Assembly: GCA_905183005.1 (NCBI GenBank)
Contig: CAJJDO010000086.1
Span: 310,001 to 374,000, forward strand
Reading direction: 5' to 3'
Origin: Paramecium pentaurelia
Lineage: Eukaryota; Ciliophora; Oligohymenophorea; Peniculida; Parameciidae
DNA: 64,000 nucleotides
Position numbers and translations under genes: made by a program. Shown piece after piece: positions 21,360-32,399 of this stretch (position 1 is the first letter of the stretch; the number at the start of each line of letters is the position of its first letter). The notes beneath the pieces were generated by a model. That model made no database searches. It saw nothing but the letters and a program-made list of their open reading frames with translations, and was not told the DNA's origin.

Positions 21360-24300
21360 TCAATCTTATTATTATTCAGTATTAGATATTTCATTTGTAT
21401 TATCATAAATACTACGTTTTTGTTATGGTTATTCTTATTCATTTTCTTTAAATTATTATTCTTCTTTTTAATCATCTTATTATTTTTATTACTCTTCTTA
21501 TTTTTATTATTCATCTTATTTCCTAAAAGAATAGCTACTTTCAATACTTAACAACTGTGATTTTTAATGCTTTCTCTTTTGGTTTGGTTGATTAAAGAGG
21601 TATTTTTTATTGTGTTTTAGAAGCATCAGAAGATTTGGCTAGAATCTCATCTACTTTTTATCTCAATTCTGTCATATCTTTTGGAACTTCTCTTGCATCT
21701 CGAACACTAAATTAATATATCAATATATTAAAATACATTATAAAAAAAGAATCCTTTAAAAGGAACCATGGACCTTTGCTTACAACATTTTCATTGAATT
21801 TAAGTAATTACCAATCAAAACTTGCAGTTACTAAATCAGTAATTGTAAAACTGAAAATATTATTAATTTTAATTGCCTCTATTGCATCTTAATTAATATT
21901 AAACAAATTTGAAACTATAGTTGATACATCATGCATAGTATCAGTGCTATTTAAAAATATCTCTTGTGGAGGAAATGAAAGAGTAAAATCTTTTGGATTA
22001 TAAAATCTCACATAACCTAATAATTAATTTTCTTTTATTTCATCTTCCTTATCCAATTTTTCAATAATCATAGTTTAATTATCAAAAAGTCTTATATTTT
22101 TTAATAATTAATCATTATGATAAACTTAACTTAATTTTGTATTTAATTTATATCTTAATCTAATAAGATTTGGTTATAATATAATTTAATTTGATTCCTC
22201 TAATTTTTAACAAAGTTTTTCTTTAAGTTCCTTAACATACCATTCTGAATTGATTTCCATTTCAAATAAATCTTAATATTCAAATTCAATAGTATCAGAG
22301 TATTTTGGAGAAAGACCTCCCATTCCAACTTTAATTTTGTATATTCCTTTACTTGAAGGTTTACCCATCATTAAACAAAAGGCAGCACGACCAATAGCTT
22401 AATTATTTTTTATTGTAGTAGTCAAATCTTTAATTTCTTCACCATATCTATTACTCTTTTTAACAATGAATGAATCAATATCCAAACCTAAAAAATCACT
22501 CATTCTTTCTTTCAATTCTTACATAGTTTTTCTATTATCAATTTACAATTCAAAACAATAATCAGGTGATTCTAAAGGTATCAATTGTTTTCTTGGATCA
22601 TTAAAAGTAATTCGGCATTTATGTTTCTCTAATTCAAATTTTTAATCCCAATTTAATGGAAGATCATCATTATCTTATTTTTCTTCCAAATATAATGTAA
22701 CATTTCTTCCAATTTTAAGATCATAAAGTGTATATTCTAATTAATATTACTAGTTTATTCTAATTGAATAATTAGTAGCTCCATTAATCCAATTCTTTTG
22801 TAAAATTATTTATTTATCTTTTGGTACTCCCAATCTTTGAGTTATTGCATCCATAAATTATTCAACAGTTTTATCATCTCTAATAAAAAACTTAATAGGT
22901 TTCAATTCCTATTCATCTAATGATTCAATATCATTTCTCCAAATACATAATTTTATTAACATTAAATGAGGATCATATTCTGTAAATTATTCATGTGGAG
23001 CTTTTGTTTCTAAAAGAACAGATTTGAAATCATTAAAATATAAACCTTACAGAGTTTCATTCTCTTTATTTGTGAATGTATCTTATGGAATTTTATCCAT
23101 ATGATTATAAAATCTTATTCTTGTATTCTCTTCATCTTCTTATACATTCAATTCTTATCTTACTTATTTTTTAAAATCTTTCAAAAGTGTGTCTTTTCTT
23201 GTTTTTATAACAGCATCATTACTTTTATAAAAACATCTTATTTTTAATTCCATTTCTCTTTCTTTTTTTTCTCTTTCCCACTTCTCCTCTCTTTCTTTTT
23301 GTTCTTATAATTCTTTTGCTAATGCTTCTTTTAAATGTTCTTAAATAGCAGGCTTTTAAGTACTGAGTTCTTCACCAGCTCTTCTATACATTAAAAAATA
23401 AGCACTACTTCCCATATTATATTTTGGATATTTATCTCCAAACATAGTTAATATTGTTTTCCAAGATATTCTTGAGACTGTAGAATCATTAAAACAATAC
23501 CAATCTCCATTTTCAAAAGATTTAATATATGCATAATAATGTCCTCCTAATGCTCCTCCAGAATGAATCATAACTGAATATAATTCATAAACATTTGGTC
23601 CATTTTGTAATAATTCTTAGATTTTTTATTTGATTGATAAATTATGTGATTCATTTTCAATTCTTTCTTAAATTTCTTTTTCATCATAATTTTAAGTCTT
23701 AGCACTTCCTTAAACTTCTTTAATAGTTTTAACTGTATTAGCAGTAGTACCTTCTCCTAAATCACCTAGATTATCTAAATTGCCTCCAAATAATAAATCA
23801 TTATCAAAATCATAAGCTTCATCAGCTGTTAAAATTAGATTAGGATTATTTGGTATGGTTTAAGAAGTAAATTAAGTTTGAGAAGTATTAGTTGATTTTA
23901 AACTTTAAAACTTTTATTAGAATTCTTAATGTGCTTCTAATAATTACTATTTAAATTAGTCTTTATCATTAGGTTGAATTATTTATGGAGTATCATTAAA
24001 ATGAACCTTTTAGCCTCTTTCATCTGGAGAAGGTTTTCTATTCTTTCTTCTTAAAGGATCACTGAAACAACTCTGTAATTTCTCTTATTCATATTATAAC
24101 TTTAATTTTTCTCTCTCTTCTAATAAATCTGGATGATCTTCAATAATAATTTAATCATATGGTTTCAGAAAATTGTTCATATCTAAAACAAAAGGAAATG
24201 AGACATAATCATTTACCTTCTTTCTTTCAAATGTATTCATATCTAACTCAAAACGATTTAATTGAATTGTAAGAATATCTGATAATGCTTTTAATCTAAA

Positions 24301-24867
24301 TCCTTTAAGAGCATCTGTTTTATCATCACAATTTTAGCAGTAATATTTGTTTTCACCTTCCAACTTCTCAGGTTTTATATAATAGTATAGTGCTCTTTCC
24401 AAAGATTCATTGTAAACATTTAAAAAATCACTTTTGACAGTAAGTGAAAGATCTAAGAAAACTTCATTAGATACACTCTCCTATTAACACTTAAGACATT
24501 GCACATAGGATTATGAATGAGATTGATATAATCGTGTGATGAAATCTTAATCATCTGATTATTAAATTGCATCAAAAAGTACTCTGCAAAATTCTTAAAC
24601 ATCATGTTATGCAAATGATTCTTATGGATCCCATTAAAATGATCTCACTAAACCTCTAGCATCTGTTGCTCCATTCTCATAGCCTTCTTGCATCTTAGTG
24701 AAAAGATACTATAATTGATAAGGGATGCAATCTTCTCTTTTTGGATGCTTGGTTTCATCATACTTCCACTTAAAAAGAGCCTCTCTAAATTAACGAGTCA
24801 TAAAGAGAGTTTGAAGGAGAGAATTCATGTAACATGTGTTACCCAAATTATTTAAACCGCAATACAT
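21360..24867 (-). CDS. USP47: Ubiquitin-specific protease, USP47-like
   Basis: A cysteine protease removing ubiquitin from proteins. Start ATG 24867..24865 immediately before the Cys box GLNNLGNTCYMNSLLQTLFM (catalytic Cys at about residue 11), so there is essentially no N-terminal extension. QHDVQEFCRVLFDAI follows, then a CxxC pair (VQCLKCQQ) and a second (YYCQNCDD). An acidic/Gln-rich insert precedes the His box GGALGGHYYAYIKSFENGDW. The C-terminal ~550 residues contain ubiquitin-like segments, as in USP47. Introns: a 25-nt one near the stop and an optional 30-nt one at about 21700-21730. About 1150 residues, a little shorter than animal USP47. The last exon is very Gln/Glu-rich. Confidence 0.85.
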
Positions 24868-24880
24868 AATTATTTTAATA

Positions 24881-25671
24881 TCATTCATAAAGTGATGCTA
24901 TATCACAAAGTGCCTACTTTTAACTATTATAAAATACTAATTGATATTTAGATGAGTTGAGCAACCTCTTTCCAATCAGGATGCCTTTTCCCATCAAAGA
25001 TAAAGGAGTGGGTGGATTGGGAATCTATCCTATAATAGTAGAGAATAAATAATCAAAAACTGGAGCAATTGAAGTATCTCCAATCGAACTATTGTAAATT
25101 TATATAATTTTTACCAAACTTCAAAATATTCCATACCGTATTTACGAGCCATTCCTATGGCTTCAGACTTTGATACACCTCCTTTGTTACTGGCATATAG
25201 ATCGATTTTATTTCCTATTAGAACTTTAACAGGAATCTCAGTTTTCTCATTTTCAGTTATCCAATGTTCAATCTTTTCAAATGTCTATCTCTTTGAGACT
25301 ATTTATATAAATATTTGAATTACCATCAAACATATAGATGGCTGCTGTAGCTCCAAGACAAAAGCGAAAGAATGTATCAGGACTACGATGTTTTCCAGGT
25401 ATTTCCCAATATGCTATCTTATATAGAGTGTCATCATCCATATAACCAACAGTCTTAATCATTCAAAATTTAATTATACCTTTAAATTTAATTCATCTGA
25501 TGCTTCCTATTCTATTATCTTACCAAAGGTTATTGCCAATACTTTAAATTTTATGATTTAATTTACCATCTAAAAAGGTTGATTTTCCAACTGATTTCTC
25601 ACCTTAACATACATTAGAATGATACCTAAAATGACGATGCGGAACTTGAAATGATAGTCTTCAGAATCCAT
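24881..25671 (-). CDS. Rab-like small GTPase lacking a prenylation tail
   Basis: Five introns (23, 31, 26, 25 and 26 nt) leave 220 codons. G1 is GGEKSVGKST; the G3 region reads AYWEIPGKHRSPDTF where Rabs have WDTAGQE; G4 is intact (VLIGNKIDL); G5 is CSIGDTSI. ATAAIYMFDVSKRQTFEKIE is the usual Rab strand and helix after switch II. The catalytic Gln of G3 is His or Lys here, and the switch I/effector threonine is not evident. The protein ends DIASLYE with no C-terminal Cys, so it cannot be geranylgeranylated like ordinary Rabs. RABL or IFT-associated GTPases share that trait; which family this belongs to is unclear. Only 13 bp separate its stop from the USP47-like start. Confidence 0.7.
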
Positions 25672-25738
25672 TTATTTTATTTATAAATATTTATAATGGC
25701 TTCCATGTGTGAGGATTGAATAAAAAAATTAAAAATTA

Positions 25739-28037
25739 ATGACTGACCAAGAAAAGAGTTGTGATGTCAAACTGACCTCTGACACCTAAAAAAATGTTCA
25801 AAAACAAATGACAGGATTAAAGTAGATCAATCTTGATAATTTGGTGTATAATAAAAGAGAGAGAAAGTAAACTGGTACACAAGGTAACTAGATCTTATAC
25901 ACTTAGCACCTTAACCCATACCAGTAATTCAGTAACGCAAAATTACTCATCATAAGTAAGATCACAAAAAGAAGAATACTGAATTGCATACTCCACCAAG
26001 AGAAGAGTTATAACAGAACTAAGAACCAACTTTAATCAAATAATTACCAATATCCTATGAATAATTGGTTCTCTAATCTGATAATTCTTCTGAATTCAAT
26101 CCCAAGATCAAACCCAAGAAATCCAAAAAGTTTCGTAGGACTCAAAAACATATAGAATTAGAAGACTCTTCTGATGAAGCTTAATACAAAAGTAAACTCA
26201 TCCTTAAGAGAGTTAACAAGATCTTTAAAAAATCCTATGAATAAAAATAAATCCTATCTTCAGGTAGTGAATAAGAGAACTTAGTTAAGGAACTATTCAG
26301 AAACATTTATGTAAAGATATTTTAAGGTATAATAACCAATTTTTATACAAGATATTCCTGTGACTGCTGCAGACTTGAAATAATTGGCCTAACCAGAATG
26401 TTCTACAGGACAAGAAGGTGATGGCAAATTATAAGAAGAAGAACCAAAATAAGAAGAGGAACCTTTAAGAATCTTAACTGAAGATGGTACAGATTTTGAA
26501 ACCAAACGTAATTTGAAACTCTTAGGAATTGAAAATTAAAAAATATTATCATAATTAGGGGAAATTAAATCTTATATTAATTGTGATATAAGATACTTTA
26601 ATATTGACTTCCTTGTTGAGAAAGTAGGTGGCTTTGATGGTATATTTTATATAAATATAATTTTTAGTTGTTTTAATGGATCCTCCCTGGAGAATTAAGG
26701 GAGGATAATAGAATGATTCTTCTTTTATGTTCACTAATAGTAAATTCTCTTTAGATTATAATACTATGAGTAATCAAGAAATAATGGATATTAAAATAGA
26801 GAAATTGAGTAAGAAAGGATTTCTATTTCTTTGGATCCTCAACACTCAACTCAATATTGCTTATGAAATGGCTAGTAAATGGGGATATGAAATAGTTGAT
26901 TAAATTATTTGGGTGAAATTAAATCCATAAGGCAATAACGTTTATCTTTCTACAGGATATTACTTTATGCACTCATTTGAAATATGTCTAATTGGGTATA
27001 TATATATATAATGATTATATTAAAATAGTTATAAATGTCCTCCAGGTGAACATGTTGAATATCATTCAAAAATATCAAACAATATCATTTTTAGTTCAGT
27101 AAGAAATAAATCATAGAAACCAATTGAATTATATGAAATAATTGAATTGATGATGCCAGGTTCTAAGAAAGTTGAAATATTTGCTAGAAATCATAATTTA
27201 AGACATGGATGGTTTTCTATTGGAAATTAATTAGGAGAAACCTTTTAAAAATGGTTAGTATAGATAAGTTGTAATATATGTGGGATTTCATTACAACCAG
27301 GTATATGTAGATATAAATCTAAAAAAATTGCTAATTTTGATATTTGTTAAAATTGTTACAATAAAAAGATTAAGTATTGATTGATTATTTAATTTAGTGA
27401 TGGAGAACTCACTGAAAATGATATGTTCTTTTTAGCTAATAAAGCAGATGAAGAAGTATTACATCAATATCATTAATGTAATGGTTGTGATTAGAATCCT
27501 ATATGGGGAGCTAGATTTGAATGTGTCACTTGTGATAATTATGATTTTTGTGAAGCTTGTTTTGATAATCTATTGATAAATGGAGACCCTATTCATAAAG
27601 ATCATGAATTCAAAGTGATAGAATTACCTACTTTTGCTGAAGGTATACCCTGTCATGATTCTAAATGTAATGGTTGTTTTCAAAAACCAATTCTTGGTGT
27701 TTAGTTCATTTGTAAATAATGTACAAATTTTAGTTTATGTAATTGTTATTATTTAATAATAGGCTAAAATTGTTTCTTTACTAGAACTTCGTCTGAATTA
27801 AATGGACCTAGACATAAAGCTGATCATCGTTTCGAACCTATATATGAAGTTTAGAATTATTAAAAAAAAACTTATAAATGCTAAGGTTGCGAATTAGAAA
27901 AATCTGGAAGTGTTTATAAATGTGAAAACTGTTTTGGATTTTATTTTTGTGAAGAATGCTATACACTTAAAAAAGATGATTGGAAATGTTATGTAGCAAC
28001 TAGTCATAAAAATTATCATACATTTATCAAGATATGA
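25739..28037 (+). CDS. MT-A70 adenine methyltransferase fused to four ZZ-type zinc modules
   Basis: MT-A70 enzymes methylate N6 of adenine in RNA or, in some ciliates, DNA. Five introns (23, 25, 28, 33 and 24 nt) leave 722 codons exactly. Residues 1-230 are basic and low-complexity. The MT-A70 domain covers about 245-500: DIRYFNIDFLVEKVGGFDVV, catalytic DPPW (289-292) in VLMDPPWRIKGG, FLFLWILNTQLNIAYEMA, WGYEIVDQIIWVKLN, and the closing ARNHNLRHGWFSIGNQL. The rest holds four Cys-rich modules: CNICG..CQNC (about 27274-27370), a canonical ZZ with CNGCDQNPIWGARFECVTCD and DFCEACF (about 27478-27610), then two more (CNGCFQKPILGVQFICKQC; CQGCELEKSGSVYKCENC). DPPW means it should be catalytic. The ZZ modules probably bind histone tails or a protein partner; that is inference. 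Confidence 0.85.
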
Positions 28038-28145
28038 TATATTATAAATATATATAATAAATTTCAAAATATGCATTCAATATCTAATTAATTTGTAATT
28101 ATTTTATATTACATGTATATTAATGAATTAAATAAAACATTCTTA

Positions 28146-28529
28146 ATGAAAATTTAGCTATTATTATTAATATTTGTGGAGATATTAAATTATTCCACAA
28201 TAATATATCTTAAACTAGAAATGAATCATTCCCTATTGTTGTTTTATCTAATTAACAATTTTAGTTCTTTTCTAAGAATAATTAACAAATTAAATTCCTT
28301 AAGGCTAATTAATAATATTTAAGAGAGTGACTATCATTTAGAATAATACATGAAATTATTCATTTATTTTTATAAGAATTCAATTTAGGAAGAAAATGAG
28401 ACATAAATAAAGATAATTTAAAAAAATTACTCGTTTTAATTATTGGAAAATGGAATCTCTAAGTTTTGGAGTGTATTAATTCATAAATATTTATAAAAAC
28501 TGTTTTATGATATTGATTTGAGATTATGA
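28146..28529 (+). CDS. Weak candidate: small secreted or membrane-anchored protein
   Basis: The 550 bp between the methyltransferase and the RRM gene contain one intron-free frame of 127 codons, ATG 28146 to TGA 28527-28529. It starts MKIQLLLLIFVEILNYSTI, which resembles a signal peptide, and the rest is Ile/Leu/Asn-rich. With only one stop codon in use, AT-rich spacer can be open by chance, so this is doubtful. The rest of 28038-28587 shows nothing. Confidence 0.3.
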
Positions 28530-28587
28530 ATTGTAAAATTACCTAATTTCCAATTAATCAAATACTTAATATTAATTATTTTAATAT

Positions 28588-29267
28588 ATGCCACCAAAAG
28601 GAAATCAGATTCACGTAAGCAATATTCAGAGTTTGGCTAAAAATGAAGAAGTAGAATAGTTGCTATCAAGTATTGGACCCTTAGTAGAATGGACACCTAA
28701 GTATTTTAATGATTTATATTAATAGACGAGAGGGGGAAGTGAAATTCTCATGTACAGCTGAGTATTATGATGAATTTACAGCAAATATTGCAGTAGAGAC
28801 ATTAAATGGATATAAATTTTAGGGGAGAGAATTGAAAGTGAAATTACATGCAAATCTAAGCACGTACAAAATATGTATGATTTCTTTATTTTATGTTTTT
28901 TTATTACAGTACCTTATGCTATCGAGAAAGTGAATTATAAAACATCGAATACATATAGTATGAGTTTGCCTTTAGAAGAATTTTATGCCAGTCTTACAAC
29001 TAATAAAAAATTGGCTATTGTTATAGATTTGAAACAAACATTTTAAAATAGAGAGGAATTGTTAGAGAGACTTCTTTTAGAGAATCCACGAATGAGTGAA
29101 TTCATCTTAAAAATTTAGAAAGATGTTATAAAAGAATTTAAAGCAAGTAATAGTAAATATTGAATAATAAGATAATACTAATAACGATGACATTTAGCAT
29201 AATAATAATCACTATCAACAATTTCAGGTATATTCTAATTTATTTTTAGAATCACCAAAGATATTGA
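28588..29267 (+). CDS. RRM plus hinge protein resembling CstF-64 (mRNA 3' end processing)
   Basis: CstF-64 binds U/GU-rich elements downstream of poly(A) sites and contacts CstF-77 through its hinge. Introns of 25 and 35 nt are clear. Residues 7-85 form a degenerate RRM (IHVSNIQSLAKNEEVEQLL ... LNGYKFQGRELKVKL), without strong aromatic RNP motifs. Residues ~105-165 look like the hinge: PLEEFYASLTTNKKLAIVID and ELLERLLLENPRMSEFILKI (family pattern: nP.l...L...Q). The 3' end is uncertain: the simplest stop is 29161-29163; with two more short introns it ends at 29265-29267, and another frame stays open to 29361. CstF-64 assignment is moderate. Confidence 0.55.
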
Positions 29268-29560
29268 TGAATCATATATTGAAAAACTTTATTTGTTGTT
29301 GGATAACATTCATTTATAAAATAATACTAAAAACTCAACATAAAGCAAGAGATGGCAATGATATGTGTATTAAAATCCGCTTTTTAATATTTTCTTTTTT
29401 CCTTCTCTTTTAAATTATATATAAATTTATATAAAATATTCTCCTTATATATAAATATATACATTTATAGTAATATCTAAACATTCACATTCATTCATCA
29501 TTTTTGTCTATTCTTTAAACTAGGCATCAATTAGGTCTTCTAAGCTACAACGATATACAA

Positions 29561-30659
29561 TCAATTACTTGTTTTTTTTTAACTTCTTTCACTAATACTA
29601 ACCTTTTTATCTAGAGTTTAATTATTACTTGTTTAACAACTAGAATCTGGTTTAGATTTCATCATATTTGATAATTATCTAGCTGATTATTTTTATTCTA
29701 CTTATTATTATTATTATTATTATTTATATTATGGAGTTGAAAATTAATTCTTTTAAGGCTATTCATTAAATTTTTAACAATAATCTGTTTATGTATGATT
29801 AACTTAAAATTAATATTCTTAATTAATTGTTTCAATATCTAAATCACTTGAATATCTTTTATTATTTTTATCTCCATTTGAAAATGGATCATAGGATTTA
29901 AATTATAAAGTATCCAATTTTATTGAATTTAGTTTCTCTATTATTTCAATCAATAATTTTAATGTATTATCTAATAATAAAGGTAATAAATTATTCTATA
30001 AATCCAATTAAATTGAATGGTATGAATTGAAATATTATCTTATCATCCAATTTAATTTATCATTTACATCACTTATTTAAAATAATTGTTTAAATCTATT
30101 CTCTATTGTTTCAAAACTAAATATATATATATTATCTTATACCTATCTATTTTTATTTAATCTTTTTATATAGGTTCATAATGTTTAAACTTTATTGGAC
30201 ATTTGACATAACTATTATCACTACTACTACTGCTACTTCTATCTGAAGACTATTCACTATCGATTGATTAAGATCGTTTGCGTTTTGTGTTAACCTTTGC
30301 AATTGGAGATTGTAATTGACTTTTCATAAAATCAATGTCTGATTTTATTGAAGATAATTGAAACTTTAATCTATTTGATTCAGCCTCTTTTCTTCTTTGA
30401 CCATGTTACATTTCCAACATAAATAAGTCATTTTAAAATTCAAGATTTTTCAACTTTTTAAAGGCCTATTGACTTCTATGTGTATCATTATCACACTCTT
30501 CAGTATTCAAAGAGTTGAATTGAAATGGAATTTTTTATTATTTCTAATGCTATTAAACTTTTAATGTACTCTAGTTGTACTTTAATTCCCGATTTCAAAA
30601 GTGAATCCCTTATTTTTTGATGTTGTACTCAATGGTTCTTCAGACCTGAAACTTTTCAT
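29561..30659 (-). CDS. Unrecognised Gln/Ser-rich protein with short coiled coil
   Basis: ATG 30659..30657 to TGA 29563..29561; introns of 20 and 26 nt leave 351 codons. A coiled segment (FKKLKNLEFQNDLFMLEMQ) is followed by a basic plus serine-rich patch (NTKRKRSQSIDSEQSSDRS) that could be a nuclear localisation signal. A helical middle and a Gln-rich tail with seven TAA-coded Gln follow. No domain recognised. The 20-nt intron is among the shortest in the window. Confidence 0.6.
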
Positions 30660-30711
30660 TGACAGAATAATTGATAATTATATTTATAAATTTTATTTCC
30701 CTATTTAATTA

Positions 30712-31282
30712 ATGGTGACTTTTATGTGTTATCATTGTGATCGTACTTTAACAAAACCTTAAGTCGACAAACATGTACGAACATAATGTAGAAAACCTCC
30801 TTCCTTAATTTGTATCGATTGTAAGAAGATGTTCAGTGATAACCATGTTGATCATGTTTCATGTTTGACTGAAAAATAATTATATTGGGGACCTTATGCT
30901 AATGTATTAATGTTATAAATATCTTAGGGTAAAAAGCCTCAATAACAGGAAAATACATAAAAGACATAAAAGGACAATAATAAATAAAAGGAATAAGAAA
31001 CTTAAAAAGAAAGTGAATCAAAATAAGATTGGAAAGGATGGAGAAAATCAATTGATGAATTTATCAAATAAAATTAATTGGAAGAAGTTAGATTAAATGA
31101 AGTAAAGGAAAACATCGTTTAAAGATTTATATCTATTTTTCCAGAATATGAAAAAGAATAAGCTGAATAATTATTTGATGAAGCAGTAATTAATATTTTA
31201 AATTATATATTAGATGAAATAAAGTAATAAATATTAAGTTGAGTATGTTGGATTTATTGTTAAGAAAGTAAAATAAGAATGA
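30712..31282 (+). CDS. LYAR: LYAR-type C2HC zinc finger protein
   Basis: LYAR is a nucleolar protein involved in ribosome biogenesis. The N-terminus has the two-finger LYAR arrangement: MVTFMCYHCDRTLTKPQVDK, HVRTQCRKPPSLICIDCKKM, then FSDNHVDHVSCLTEKQLYWG with the final His/Cys ligands. A Lys/Gln-rich acidic-basic linker follows, then helices. A 28-nt intron near the end leads to a C-terminus at TGA 31280-31282 (181 codons); without splicing it would end about 40 nt earlier. Shorter than animal LYAR. The zinc ligands are all present. Confidence 0.75.
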
Positions 31283-31361
31283 TATATTATGTTTATTGTT
31301 TGTGTTATTAGTTTCGAATAGTTTTCTGATAAATATTATAAAAGAATTATATATATAATTG

Positions 31362-32397
31362 ATGTTAAAAAAGAAAGGATCAGAATAATTAGACATTATA
31401 TTTGAAGCAGGAGAGGATCTATTGAACATTTCTAAAAATCAAGTAATCATGATTAAAAATAATTCAATCAAATTACCAATTATTAGACCTAGAACATTTT
31501 TATCTTACAGTCTTGAATTTTGTGGCATAACTAATCTAAATTACAAGATGTTGAGATTTCAATCTTTAGGCAGAGATATTAGAGTAAAATATTCAAATTT
31601 TATTTTAAGCCTGAAACAAGTATAATGACTTCTTGTTTAGTTAAAGTCATTCATACTACAGAATTTTCTTAGATGGCTTAAAATCCTCTTAAAACATCTT
31701 TTTAGACTCTCTTCAATCATGGTGCTCATAGTGATGTACTACTTTAAATAAATGATGAATAAGTACAATATATATGTTTATATATAATATAGCCTTTACT
31801 TTTACATAAATGTATTTTAGCCTGTAGATCACCTAAATTTAATGGAATGTTTTCTTCTAATATGCTTGAATGCAATTAATGTTTAGTTAAGGTTGAATAT
31901 AAAAAGCCAGATTTATTTAAAGTAATGTTATAATGGATATATTGTGGTTATTGGAAGGAAGTATATTGTAGATTTATATAATTTAGTTTCCAGTAGAAAT
32001 TGAAGATACTTGTGATTTAATGTTATTAGCTGATGAATATTTGATATGTGATTTAAAATAAAAATGTGAAGAGGATATAATATCAAAACTAAATAGCAAT
32101 AATATTTTGTAAATTTTGTTATTTGTTGAAAAACATTCAAATATTATTTCATCAATGTTACTAGAAAAAACAAATTCTATGTTCATTGATGATTTTGATA
32201 AAATACACAAATTAAATTCTGATCTAGAAAAAGAGATTAATAAAGTACCAGGTTTAATGACAAAGTTATTCTAGAATTTACATCAAAAGAAAATCAGAAA
32301 AGGTAGAAAGGTGCATTTTGTAGTTGATGATTTTGAAAATTAGGAATCTGATTCTGATGATTATGTTAGAAATTATACATAACATTTTTACTAATGA
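31362..32397 (+). CDS. BTB/POZ-domain protein
   Basis: Three introns (26, 30 and 26 nt) leave 318 codons. The BTB domain lies at about residues 105-215: HSDVLLQINDEQ, LHKCILACRSPKFNGMFSSN, then KPDLFKVMLQWIYCGYWKEF and DLMLLADEYLICDLKQKCEE. These are the canonical BTB strands and helices used for homodimerisation or Cullin-3 binding. The first ~100 residues are not recognised and may be the C-terminal part of a repeat domain. The C-terminus is acidic (ENQESDSDDY). The stop TGA (32395-32397) shares bases with an upstream candidate ATG of the HSP60 gene. Confidence 0.75.
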
Positions 32398-32399
32398 TT

